From the NCBI GenBank assembly GCA_016788425.1, contig JAEURQ010000004.1:124001-188000 (forward strand): a DNA stretch of 64,000 nucleotides, written 5' to 3'. Under the pieces are notes generated by a model. That model was given only the letters and a program-made list of their open reading frames with translations, had not been told where the DNA came from and searched no databases. Source of the DNA: Chthonomonas sp. GTDB taxonomy: Bacteria; Armatimonadota; Fimbriimonadia; Fimbriimonadales; Fimbriimonadaceae. Of this stretch, positions 1 through 6,721 are shown one piece after another. Positions within the stretch are counted from its first letter, which is position 1. Every line of letters starts with the position of its first letter. The translations under genes and the position numbers were made by a program.

Positions 1-1
1 G

Positions 2-430
2 CGCAAGATTCGGCTCGGTGGCGAAAGCGACCGCCTGAGTATTTGGGTGTTGCCGTTTATCCTCGGCACCATGGCTCGCTTGGCGGCGGCGCTCACGCTC
101 GCCGGAGTGCGACTGGAACTCATCCCCATTGCGGTGCTGGCGGTGTGGCTCTATCGCATGATGTGTGGACGCGATTTCAGCTTTTTGGGGTTGTTCACGC
201 TCGGCTGCTTGCCGCTCGGCGTGGGCTGGGCGATTTTGCGTCCCGGCTGGTGGGGGCTGCTGTGGGGAGTGATGACATTGGCGTATGTGAGCTACGATCT
301 CGCCGCGCTGCTGCAGCGACGACGCCTCAACGAGGCGGGATTAGCCGTGGTTGACCTCTACCGCGACGTGCTCAACTTCATCAGCTACACTTTTCGGGTC
401 ATCCATCATTGGCGCAACTTCCGCATATGA
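2..430 (+). CDS. BI-1/TMBIM-like membrane protein, 3' part only
   Basis: The frame is open at the left edge of the window, so the true start lies outside; a GTG at 47 is only an internal codon. About 142 residues remain, with three or four hydrophobic segments. The C-terminal part has a Tyr-Asp pair followed by a basic stretch and then a LYRDVLNF-type segment. This resembles the C-terminus of the Bax inhibitor-1 (UPF0005) family, where a YDTQ-like motif precedes an LYLDxxNLF helix. The stop overlaps the ATG of the PII gene (ATGA), so the two are probably translationally coupled. Family assignment is by eye and tentative. Confidence 0.5.
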   Translation, partial: RKIRLGGESDRLSIWVLPFILGTMARLAAALTLAGVRLELIPIAVLAVWLYRMMCGRDFSFLGLFTLGCLPLGVGWAILRPGWWGLLWGVMTLAYVSYDLAALLQRRRLNEAGLAVVDLYRDVLNFISYTFRVIHHWRNFRI

Positions 431-774
431 GCCAGTTTGTTCGCGTGATCGTCTACCTGAAGCCCTACCGCTTGGAAGGGGTGAAGGCCGCCGTCAGCGC
501 GCTCGACGTGTCGGGCATCACGGTGCAAGACGTGCGCGGGCGAGGAACGTCCGAAGAAGCCGCGCGCGTGGTGGGCGGACAGACACTTTCGGTGTCGCTC
601 CCGGTGCGAAGCAAGCTTACGGTGGTGGTGCCGGCGGAGCGCCAAGAGGAGGTGATCGCCACGATTTTGGAGCACGCTCACACCGGCGAGGCGAACGACG
701 GCAAGATTTTTGTGGAGCCGGTGGCCGATGCCATTCGTATCCGCACGGGCGAGCGCGGCGAAGCTGCAATCTGA
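427..774 (+). CDS. P-II family signal protein with divergent T-loop
   Basis: 115 residues, the normal length for GlnB/GlnK. PII proteins are trimeric sensors of ATP/ADP and 2-oxoglutarate that bind target enzymes or transporters. The C-terminal signature is intact: TGxxxDGKIFV at about 86-96 and the RIRTGE stretch at about 104-109. The T-loop is not: positions matching E. coli Gln39, Lys40, Tyr46 and Tyr51 are Ser42, Glu43, Val49 and Leu54, so uridylylation at Tyr51 is impossible. The ATG at 427 is preferred over an upstream in-frame codon at 409 because it overlaps the stop of the preceding membrane protein. It is a PII-fold protein with unknown ligand and partner. Confidence 0.85.
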   Translation: MSQFVRVIVYLKPYRLEGVKAAVSALDVSGITVQDVRGRGTSEEAARVVGGQTLSVSLPVRSKLTVVVPAERQEEVIATILEHAHTGEANDGKIFVEPVADAIRIRTGERGEAAI

Positions 775-845
775 TCGAGGGCATTTTGGCGAGGCCATCG
801 AATTCCTTGCCGCACCAAGACGTCATAATTGGGTTGAGGATTGGA

Positions 846-2633
846 ATGACGAAGGTTCGAATTGGATCTCTGGCCCTGGTGAGCATGCTCGCCGTGACGA
901 CTGCGTTTGCGCAGGTGAAGGTTAGCCTGAACGTAAAGGAAGGCGACAAAATCGGCGTGGAAAAGATGGTGGAGGTCGACCTGCAGAGCAAGGAAGACAT
1001 CACTCAGGTGGAGTTTTACGTAAACAACGAGCTCCGCAACACCGACGACAGTACTCCCTATGAGTTTTTGATTGACGGCTTGACCCAGCCCGAGGGCAAA
1101 CTGACCCTGAAGGTGCAAGCCTACACCGCGACCGGCAAGTCCGGTACGGTTTCGGTGACGCTGAACGTGGACAACGGCCTCGCCGCCGGTCCCGCCCCCT
1201 TTGTGGCGGCGGGCGAAGACTTGTTCCGCAACGGCAAGTTCAGCGAAGCCATTACTCAGGGCCGCCTGGCCCTGAAGGCGCAAAAGGACTACAATCCGGG
1301 CCGCTTGCTGCTGGCGAAGTCGAACCTGCAACTGGGCATTTTCGACCGCGCGGTGAAGTTCGCGGAAGAGATTTTGATTTCGGAGCCGAAAAATCTTGCC
1401 GCTCTCGATTTGGCCAGCGCGGCGAGTCTGCAACAGGCATTCAACTATTCCAACCGGAGCAGCAATCGCGACGAGATTCTCAACGTGCTGGGCGGGGCGT
1501 TTAAGTCCGCCGCCAAGTACCGCCAGAAGGTGTACCAAGCGCGGATTGATGCGTTTGGCGAAGTGAAGGACGACAATCTGCTCGACTACGCCGACCTGCT
1601 GACCCGAGCCGGACGCTATGGCGCAGCCGCCGACGCGTTGATGCCGACCTATATGAAGGATCGCACCAACACGCTGATCGCCAATCGCCTGTTCTACGCG
1701 ATGGTGCGCGGCGGTCGGGCGCAAAAGGCTTACGAACTGATGACCGGCGCTGAGCGACGTAAGGAACTCGATGGTGGCGGCCTGATGATCATGGCGATTC
1801 TGCATGACCTCTACGGCAAAGCCACCCCGTCCATGGATGCCGAGCGCGCCGCGCTGCTCCAGGACAGCACGTCGGCCACGGTCACCACGGGCCAAGCGTT
1901 CTTTGCGCTCGCCAAAAACCGCACCGCTGCTATGCGCGGTGTGCTCACGGCGCTGGGCAAGAACTCGCAAGACCCCGTGAACGGCGCGTACATGTCGCAG
2001 TTCCAATATCGCCTCAACGACTTTGAAGGCAGCCGTCGATCGTTCGAAAGCACCCTTCTGGCCGAGCCGCTCATGTTTGATGCGTTCCTCAGCCGCGCCG
2101 CACAAGCCGTGGACTTCTCGTTCCGCAGCGGGACCGCCGAAAAGGACGCCGAGTACCAACGCCGCGCCGCCCGCATGTATCTGCAATCAGCTCTCGAAGC
2201 CAAGCCGGAATCGTTCCAGGCGCTCACCTCGCTCGCCATTTTGGCAGTGACCGAAAACAAGAGCGAAGAAGCGATTGGCCTGGCGCGCGCCGCGACGAAG
2301 GCCGGTCCCGAATACGGCGGCGGGTTCTACACGTTGGGCATGGTCGCCTCGCTTCGAGCCAAACTGTTTGGCGACCGCGAGCAAGACCTCCTGCTCAAGG
2401 CGAAGCAAGCCGCCGGTAACGGTCTCGCCGAAGACGCGAAGAAGTTCGCCGCCGATGCGGCTTTGGCTGGGGCCGAAAGCCGCAAACTGGCCGCCGAATC
2501 GGATGAGGCCATGCGGACGGCGGGCAAGTTTGATCCCGCGAATCTGGCCGGGCGCACGGTTCCGCAGCCGCTGGTGGCGTGGACCTACGTCAGCACGCAA
2601 GGCCGCATTCCGCTGCTCGCGATGACTCGCTAA
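846..2633 (+). CDS. Secreted TPR protein with N-terminal Ig-like domain
   Basis: 595 residues from an ATG with a GAGG ribosome site eight bases upstream. The first 23 residues form a signal peptide ending in AFA-Q. Residues about 24-110 look like a bacterial Ig-like domain (EVDLQS, VEFYVNN, VTLNVDN strands). From about 125 on there are repeated helical pairs of TPR type, including one at 125-165 and a long run through about 430. The protein is probably exported to the periplasm or cell surface and used for protein-protein contacts. It is single-transcribed and ends at a strong hairpin terminator. No enzymatic motif is visible, so a specific role cannot be given. Confidence 0.8.
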   Translation: MTKVRIGSLALVSMLAVTTAFAQVKVSLNVKEGDKIGVEKMVEVDLQSKEDITQVEFYVNNELRNTDDSTPYEFLIDGLTQPEGKLTLKVQAYTATGKSGTVSVTLNVDNGLAAGPAPFVAAGEDLFRNGKFSEAITQGRLALKAQKDYNPGRLLLAKSNLQLGIFDRAVKFAEEILISEPKNLAALDLASAASLQQAFNYSNRSSNRDEILNVLGGAFKSAAKYRQKVYQARIDAFGEVKDDNLLDYADLLTRAGRYGAAADALMPTYMKDRTNTLIANRLFYAMVRGGRAQKAYELMTGAERRKELDGGGLMIMAILHDLYGKATPSMDAERAALLQDSTSATVTTGQAFFALAKNRTAAMRGVLTALGKNSQDPVNGAYMSQFQYRLNDFEGSRRSFESTLLAEPLMFDAFLSRAAQAVDFSFRSGTAEKDAEYQRRAARMYLQSALEAKPESFQALTSLAILAVTENKSEEAIGLARAATKAGPEYGGGFYTLGMVASLRAKLFGDREQDLLLKAKQAAGNGLAEDAKKFAADAALAGAESRKLAAESDEAMRTAGKFDPANLAGRTVPQPLVAWTYVSTQGRIPLLAMTR

Positions 2634-2640
2634 GACAAAC

Positions 2641-2668
2641 AAAAAAAGGGCCGAAGGGCCCTTTTTTT
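2641..2668. terminator. Bidirectional rho-independent terminator
   Basis: AAAAAAAGGGCC, a GAA loop, then GGGCCC followed by seven T. The A-run on one side and the T-run on the other make it usable from both directions. It lies between the convergent TPR gene and queF. Confidence 0.9.
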
Positions 2669-2671
2669 GTT

Positions 2672-3025
2672 TCAGCCGAGGTCGGGTCGCGGCCCGGTTT
2701 CGACAGTGATGACCGAACTAATGCCGCCGCGTACGGCGAATCGTCCGGTGATGCGCATCCAGCGCGGGCTGCACGAGGCGGCCAGTTCTTCCAGCAATCG
2801 GTTGGATACGGCTTCGTAGAAGATGCCTTGATCACGGAACGAGTGGTAGTAGTATTTCAGGCTCTTGAGCTCGATGCACGTGGCGTCGGGAATGTATTCC
2901 AGATCAATTGTCGCAAAGTCGGGCAGGCCCGTTTTGGGGCAAACGCTCGTGAATTCCGGGCAGCTATGCGCAATCAGGTAGTTCCGCCCCGGCGCGGGGT
3001 TGGGGAAAGTTTCCAGTGGGGACAC
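2672..3025 (-). CDS. queF: NADPH-dependent 7-cyano-7-deazaguanine reductase (QueF)
   Basis: 117 residues, matching the short unimodular (YkvM-type) QueF. The enzyme reduces the nitrile of preQ0 to the amine of preQ1 in queuosine biosynthesis. The catalytic cysteine sits in SVCPKTGLPD near residue 30, and the substrate/NADPH motif appears as ELKSLKYY near residues 53-60. The gene starts three bases after the pcp stop, so the two are co-transcribed. The stop lies directly beside the shared terminator. No other queuosine genes occur in the window. Confidence 0.95.
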   Translation of the reverse strand: MSPLETFPNPAPGRNYLIAHSCPEFTSVCPKTGLPDFATIDLEYIPDATCIELKSLKYYYHSFRDQGIFYEAVSNRLLEELAASCSPRWMRITGRFAVRGGISSVITVETGPRPDLG

Positions 3026-3028
3026 GCC

Positions 3029-3583
3029 TTAAAGGTACCACGCGCGGTGACACTCTTCAACGATCCAGCGGGCTCGGCGAACCTGGCGCGACTTCGACAT
3101 CACCTCGAACGGCGGGATGTGAAGGAAAGCCGACTTGATTTCCGGTCGCCTGGCCAGCGCGCAGAACAACGCGTAGTTGCAAAGGTATCGCCCGGGATCG
3201 GTGCGCAATCGCAAGCCGCGCGTGTTGCCCTCGGCCAGGGTGGTGGCTAGCTCGGCGGGGACAAGGGTTGACCCGAGCCTAGCCGGGGCGTCGGGCACAA
3301 TCGAGCCGCGGCGCGCTTGGCCATCCACATCCACCAGGCCGGTCACTTGGTTGTGACCGATCAACTCCAAGTGCTGCTCCTTGGCGGTGGCGTCCACCCC
3401 GATCATGAGCAGGCATTCGGTGGGACTCAGGTCCGCCAAAAACTGGTCCACCGCCGCGTAGGTCACGGGCAACACAACGGCATCCGGGCTCAATGCCTGA
3501 GCCAAGATGCCGCTGGGGTTTTCGGTGACGTCGCCGAACGGGCCGAAGCCTGTGACGACCCAGCCGGGCGGAAGTTGCTTCAC
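3029..3583 (-). CDS. pcp: Pyroglutamyl-peptidase I (peptidase C15)
   Basis: 184 residues. It removes N-terminal pyroglutamate from peptides in the cytoplasm. The N-terminus carries the family motif VTGFGPFG...NPS (residues about 9-24). The Glu of the triad is in the HLELIGHN stretch, the Cys in YLCNYALF and the His in FLHIP, all in the expected order. Start is GTG with TAGGCT exactly six bases upstream and no Shine-Dalgarno, suggesting a leaderless transcript. It is the first gene of a pcp-queF pair. Confidence 0.88.
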   Translation of the reverse strand: MKQLPPGWVVTGFGPFGDVTENPSGILAQALSPDAVVLPVTYAAVDQFLADLSPTECLLMIGVDATAKEQHLELIGHNQVTGLVDVDGQARRGSIVPDAPARLGSTLVPAELATTLAEGNTRGLRLRTDPGRYLCNYALFCALARRPEIKSAFLHIPPFEVMSKSRQVRRARWIVEECHRAWYL

Positions 3584-3589
3584 CGCCAG

Positions 3590-3595
3590 AGCCTA
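3590..3595 (-). promoter_or_regulatory. -10 element of leaderless pcp transcript
   Basis: TAGGCT on the minus strand, six bases (CTGGCG) before the GTG start of pcp. The predicted transcription start coincides with the start codon. One of a series of such sites in the window. Confidence 0.5.
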
Positions 3596-3605
3596 CCCGT
3601 TGAAC

Positions 3606-4274
3606 CTAGCGCGATCGTCGCCGCAGCAGCATGATGCCGCCGAGGCCGAGCGCGAGCATACTGGCGGGTTCGGGCACCGGCTGACCGTTCACTCGGAACT
3701 GCGAAGGAATCCAATTGGTGTCTTCCCATGCGCCATTGAGGTGCCGCACTTTGGGGTTGTCGCCGATGGTCCAGCCGGACATGCCGACCTCGCCGCCGCC
3801 GCCTTGCGTGTGGCCCCAGCCGTAGATTGCGCCCGGCGCGAGGCTGCTGCCGACGACCCAGTACTTGCGTCCGCCGCGAATGTTGCCGGTGCCATTGGGC
3901 GCGCCCGGTCCACCTGGCTTGTCGCCGCCACTTCCGCTACCCCCGCCGCCAACTGCGGTGGCCGTAAAGTTGTATTCGGACCAGGCGTCGCCCGGATTCG
4001 TGCCGCTGAGGTTAAAAATGATCGCGCCCGGCTTGTTGTTATCGTCCGCGTGGATGTTCATGATCAGCGGCGTCGTGCGGATCATGCCGAATCCCCACAT
4101 GGTGATGCCCGAAATGTTGGCATCGAAACCCGGCGTAAAGCTCATCGCCGTGCTCATGTCGCCGCTACAAATCCACCCCGATTGTTGCCGCTGAAGGTGC
4201 AGATTGCTGACCAAAGTTTGGGCACTGGCCACACCAACCACACCCAGAGACAAAACGAACAGTGTAAGTTTCAT
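3606..4274 (-). CDS. PEP-CTERM sorting domain protein
   Basis: 222 residues. The start is the ATG at 4274, where a signal peptide begins (MKLTLFVLSLGVVGVASAQ); longer upstream frames lack one. The C-terminus has the PEP-CTERM pattern: VPEPAS, a hydrophobic helix (LALGLGGIMLL), then RRRSR. Such proteins are exported and processed by an exosortase, which is not in this window. The middle contains a Gly/Ser/Pro-rich stretch at about residues 110-135. The remainder resembles beta-rich secreted domains, but no named family is recognised. Confidence 0.85.
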   Translation of the reverse strand: MKLTLFVLSLGVVGVASAQTLVSNLHLQRQQSGWICSGDMSTAMSFTPGFDANISGITMWGFGMIRTTPLIMNIHADDNNKPGAIIFNLSGTNPGDAWSEYNFTATAVGGGGSGSGGDKPGGPGAPNGTGNIRGGRKYWVVGSSLAPGAIYGWGHTQGGGGEVGMSGWTIGDNPKVRHLNGAWEDTNWIPSQFRVNGQPVPEPASMLALGLGGIMLLRRRSR

Positions 4275-4416
4275 TGCGAAAAGTTGCGGGCAAGAACCAT
4301 GCCAGCCCCACCGATGCCGTTCCGCTCTCAGTTCGGTGGGTTGGTTGGTGTTCCTACCAGGGGCGGGAAACTCTGGTGAGCATGCGGGCTGGCGGGTTTG
4401 CCGGGTATTCCGAGAC

Positions 4417-5022
4417 ATGCCTTTGCAGAACCGCGTAACGCCCTTTTCCCGGATCGAGCGGTCGGCGGCGCGTGGCCGCGTGATCGGCAATCGCGGGATT
4501 CTGCACAACGCGGCCCAGGAGCTGGAGTGCGAGACGTGGCGGCACAAGGCGTGGATCGCCTGCGCCTTGGAGTTTCGCGGATGGCGACGCCCCGTGATGA
4601 GCGCCCGCTCGTGGACGGAACTGTTCTTTTTGGATGAGGCGGTCGCGTTGGCGGCGGGGCACCGCCCGTGTGCATTCTGTCGGCGCGCGGACTACCTGCG
4701 GTTCTGCGCCGCTTGGGCGGCGGCGTTTGGGGCGCGGGCAAGTGCCAAGGAAATGGATCGCGTGCTGCACGCCGAGCGTGTGCCCATGATCCGCGGCGCG
4801 CGTCCGCCGGTGGATGTTCTCGGGTTGCCGGACGGGGCATTCGTGGAGAGCGCGGGGTCGGCGTGGCTCGTTTGGCGCGGGCAGGCACATCGCTGGTCGC
4901 ACGAGGGGTACTCGGGGGCCGTGGATTTGGGAGCGCTTCGCGACGCGCGGCTTGTCACTCCGCCGAGCTTGGTCGCGGTTCTGCGCGCGGGATATGTGCT
5001 GGCGGAGCCGCCGATGGTATAA
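4417..5022 (+). CDS. Conserved hypothetical protein with Cys pair
   Basis: 201 residues from an ATG at 4417. Longer in-frame extensions back to 4204 overlap the divergent PEP-CTERM gene and look non-coding. The N-terminus (MPLQNRVTPF, then ARGRVIGNRGILH) and the block WTELFFLDEAVALAAGHRPCAFCRR resemble a widespread family of uncharacterised bacterial proteins, recalled rather than searched. The CxxC pair near residues 86-89 could bind a metal. No catalytic function is known to me. The stop is followed after eight bases by the start of the broken beta-barrel gene. Confidence 0.75.
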   Translation: MPLQNRVTPFSRIERSAARGRVIGNRGILHNAAQELECETWRHKAWIACALEFRGWRRPVMSARSWTELFFLDEAVALAAGHRPCAFCRRADYLRFCAAWAAAFGARASAKEMDRVLHAERVPMIRGARPPVDVLGLPDGAFVESAGSAWLVWRGQAHRWSHEGYSGAVDLGALRDARLVTPPSLVAVLRAGYVLAEPPMV

Positions 5023-5030
5023 GTAACCCT

Positions 5031-5690
5031 GTGAACCGACAAACCTGGAGCATCGGGCTGTTCCTCGCCAATCAAATCTTGATGGCGCAGGAAAGTCGTC
5101 CGACTCAGCCGGTTCAGATACCCAGCCAAGTCCCCACGTGAGTCGGATGACCCGGCGAAGGGCAGTTCCTCGGTTCGGGGAGCAATAAGGGGGAAGTGCA
5201 GCTTACGCTGCGCTACGCCAACACAAAGGAGGCGCGTCCGCGATGGCGCTTCAATGCCGCCTACGGCCTGAGCGACCGACTGCTGCTCGGCCTGGAATAC
5301 AATCCCGCCGTCGGCGAGGTCAACCCCACGGCCAACTGGACGCTTCTGCCCGAGAAGATGGATGCCTGGCCGCCGATGATTTCGCTGGGCACGTCCAGCG
5401 ACCGGATATTCTCGCCGCCCGGAACGCAGAGCTACTTCCTGACCTTTGCCAAAAGTTTGCCGCGCCTCAAGCTAGACCCGTATGTTTCGCTCAACTACTC
5501 GGAATGGGAGCGAACGTTCACGGTACCCTTCGGCATCAGTATCGCCCTGCAACCGCAGTGGAGCCTCATGATTCAGAACGACGGACGGAACACCCACTGG
5601 CTCCTAAACCGGACCGGCAAGCGCAACAATGTCTCGCTCATCCTCATCAATGGCCGCCATTTCGGCATTAGCACCGGCGTAAAAATCTAG
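5031..5690 (+). pseudogene. Beta-barrel-like outer membrane protein gene with two in-frame stops
   Basis: A GTG at 5031 (TATAAG seven bases upstream) begins a signal-peptide-like segment ending MAQ. The frame then meets TGA at 5139 and TGA at 5148. The same frame reopens and runs to 5690 as a 164-residue region of amphipathic strands (LTLRYANT, AAYGLSDRLLLGLEYNP, GEVNPTANW), typical of an outer membrane barrel. A GTG at 5196 with a good ribosome site could start this part, but it would lack a signal peptide. Removing one C from CCCC (5132-5135) and adding one G to GGGGG (5189-5193) gives an uninterrupted frame of about 220 codons. Decay, sequencing error or phase variation are all possible. 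Confidence 0.6.
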
Positions 5691-5691
5691 C

Positions 5692-5777
5692 TGGTGCCCG
5701 GGGAGGGACTCGAACCCTCACGGTATTGCTACCAAAGGATTTTAAGTCCTCTGCGTCTACCATTTCGCCACCCGGGC
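5692..5777 (-). tRNA. tRNA-Leu (anticodon UAA)
   Basis: 86 bases on the minus strand. The acceptor stem GCCCGGG pairs with CCCGGGC, followed by A and an encoded CCA. The anticodon loop reads CU-UAA-AA, the T-arm contains GGTTCGAGTCC, and the long variable arm is typical of tRNA-Leu. It lies two bases downstream of the beta-barrel gene, in the opposite orientation. Confidence 0.97.
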
Positions 5778-5789
5778 GGCAGGCAGAGT

Positions 5790-6656
5790 TTACCGGGGTT
5801 CAGATTCGGGCGGGGGTGAACTGCGCGGGTGCGCCGTGCGCACCGTATCGCGTAGCCGCTCGACGCTCACGTGGGTGTAAACCTGCGTCGTGGCCAGGCT
5901 TTCGTGCCCCAAAAGCTGCTGCACCGTTTTGAGGTCCGCGCCGTGATCCAGAAGGTGCGTGGCGAAGGTGTGCCGCAGCGTGTGCGGACTCACGCTGGGG
6001 TCGAGTCCCGCGCGGCGCGCCCAACGCTTCACGACATTGCCCACCGTGCGCACGCTCAGGCGTTGGCCGCGATCGTTGGTGAACAGCGCAGGCTCGCCGC
6101 CACGTCGCTTGGTCAGCCAAAGTTCCAGCGCATCCCGGGCGGTCTCGTTGAGGTGGACGATGCGGTCCTTGTTGCCCTTGCCATGAATCCGAGCCTGCAT
6201 GGTCTTGAGGTCAACATCGGGCAGGTTGACGCCGACCACCTCGCTGGCGCGGAGCCCAGCGGCGTACATCAGCTCCAAAATCGCGGCGTCGCGCTCTGCG
6301 GTCTTGGTCCCTTCGATCTCGTCGAGCAACGCCTGGGCTTGGGGCTCGCTCAGCGCCTTGGGGAGAGTCCGTCGCTGAAAGGGAGCCTGCAGCGACTCGG
6401 TCGGATCGGTATCGAGCATCCCGGCCAGACGCAGGTAGCGGACAAACGACCGAATGGCGGACAGCTTGCGCGCCCGAGTACGGCTTGATGCCCCGTGTTC
6501 GCGAAGGTAAGCGCGGATGGCGGTGGAATCCAGCGGGCGGTCCGGCAAGAACGCCACCAACTGGCGGAGGTCCGAGCCGTACGACCGGACGGAATGCGCC
6601 GAGCGCGTCGCGCTGAGGTGCGCGAGATATTGCTCAAGAGTGGCGGGCCAATCCAT
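5790..6656 (-). CDS. Tyrosine recombinase XerC/XerD
   Basis: 288 residues, the usual Xer length. It cuts and rejoins dif sites to resolve chromosome dimers. An N-terminal SAM-like DNA-binding domain covers residues about 5-85 and the catalytic domain about 100-275. All six expected active-site residues are visible: Arg136 (GLRASE), Lys160 (GKGNKDR), His225 and Arg228 (HTLRHTFATH), His251 (LGHESL) and the nucleophile Tyr260 (VYTHV). Adjacency to tRNA-Leu recalls integrative elements, but the size and sequence are of the housekeeping type and no att repeats were seen. Whether it is XerC or XerD cannot be decided here. Confidence 0.9.
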   Translation of the reverse strand: MDWPATLEQYLAHLSATRSAHSVRSYGSDLRQLVAFLPDRPLDSTAIRAYLREHGASSRTRARKLSAIRSFVRYLRLAGMLDTDPTESLQAPFQRRTLPKALSEPQAQALLDEIEGTKTAERDAAILELMYAAGLRASEVVGVNLPDVDLKTMQARIHGKGNKDRIVHLNETARDALELWLTKRRGGEPALFTNDRGQRLSVRTVGNVVKRWARRAGLDPSVSPHTLRHTFATHLLDHGADLKTVQQLLGHESLATTQVYTHVSVERLRDTVRTAHPRSSPPPESEPR

Positions 6657-6674
6657 GGTCGTTCAAGAAAGAGA

Positions 6675-6704
6675 CGAGGCAGGAAGTCGAAACTTCCTGC
6701 CTCG
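6675..6704 (-). terminator. Rho-independent terminator of the subtilase gene
   Basis: A 13-bp stem, CGAGGCAGGAAGT with ACTTCCTGCCTCG and a four-base loop, lies 17 bases after the subtilase stop. On the minus strand it is followed by TCTCTTTCTTG, a T-rich tail. Confidence 0.75.
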
Positions 6705-6721
6705 TTGGTCAGCGGCCGCGT

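Noticed and set aside
678-2186. Minus-strand frame over the TPR gene
   Set aside because: Rich in His, Arg and Gln, as expected for antisense of a GC-rich coding strand; no ribosome site or motif.
5139-5150. TGA codons read as selenocysteine or by stop readthrough
   Set aside because: Two TGA in twelve bases of a linker region with no selenocysteine insertion hairpin or Sec genes in view; compensating homopolymer shifts explain it better.
5692-6656. tRNA-Leu beside a tyrosine recombinase as an integrative element
   Set aside because: The recombinase is Xer-sized with housekeeping features, no repeat of the tRNA 3' end was seen downstream, and neighbouring genes show no change in composition or mobile functions.
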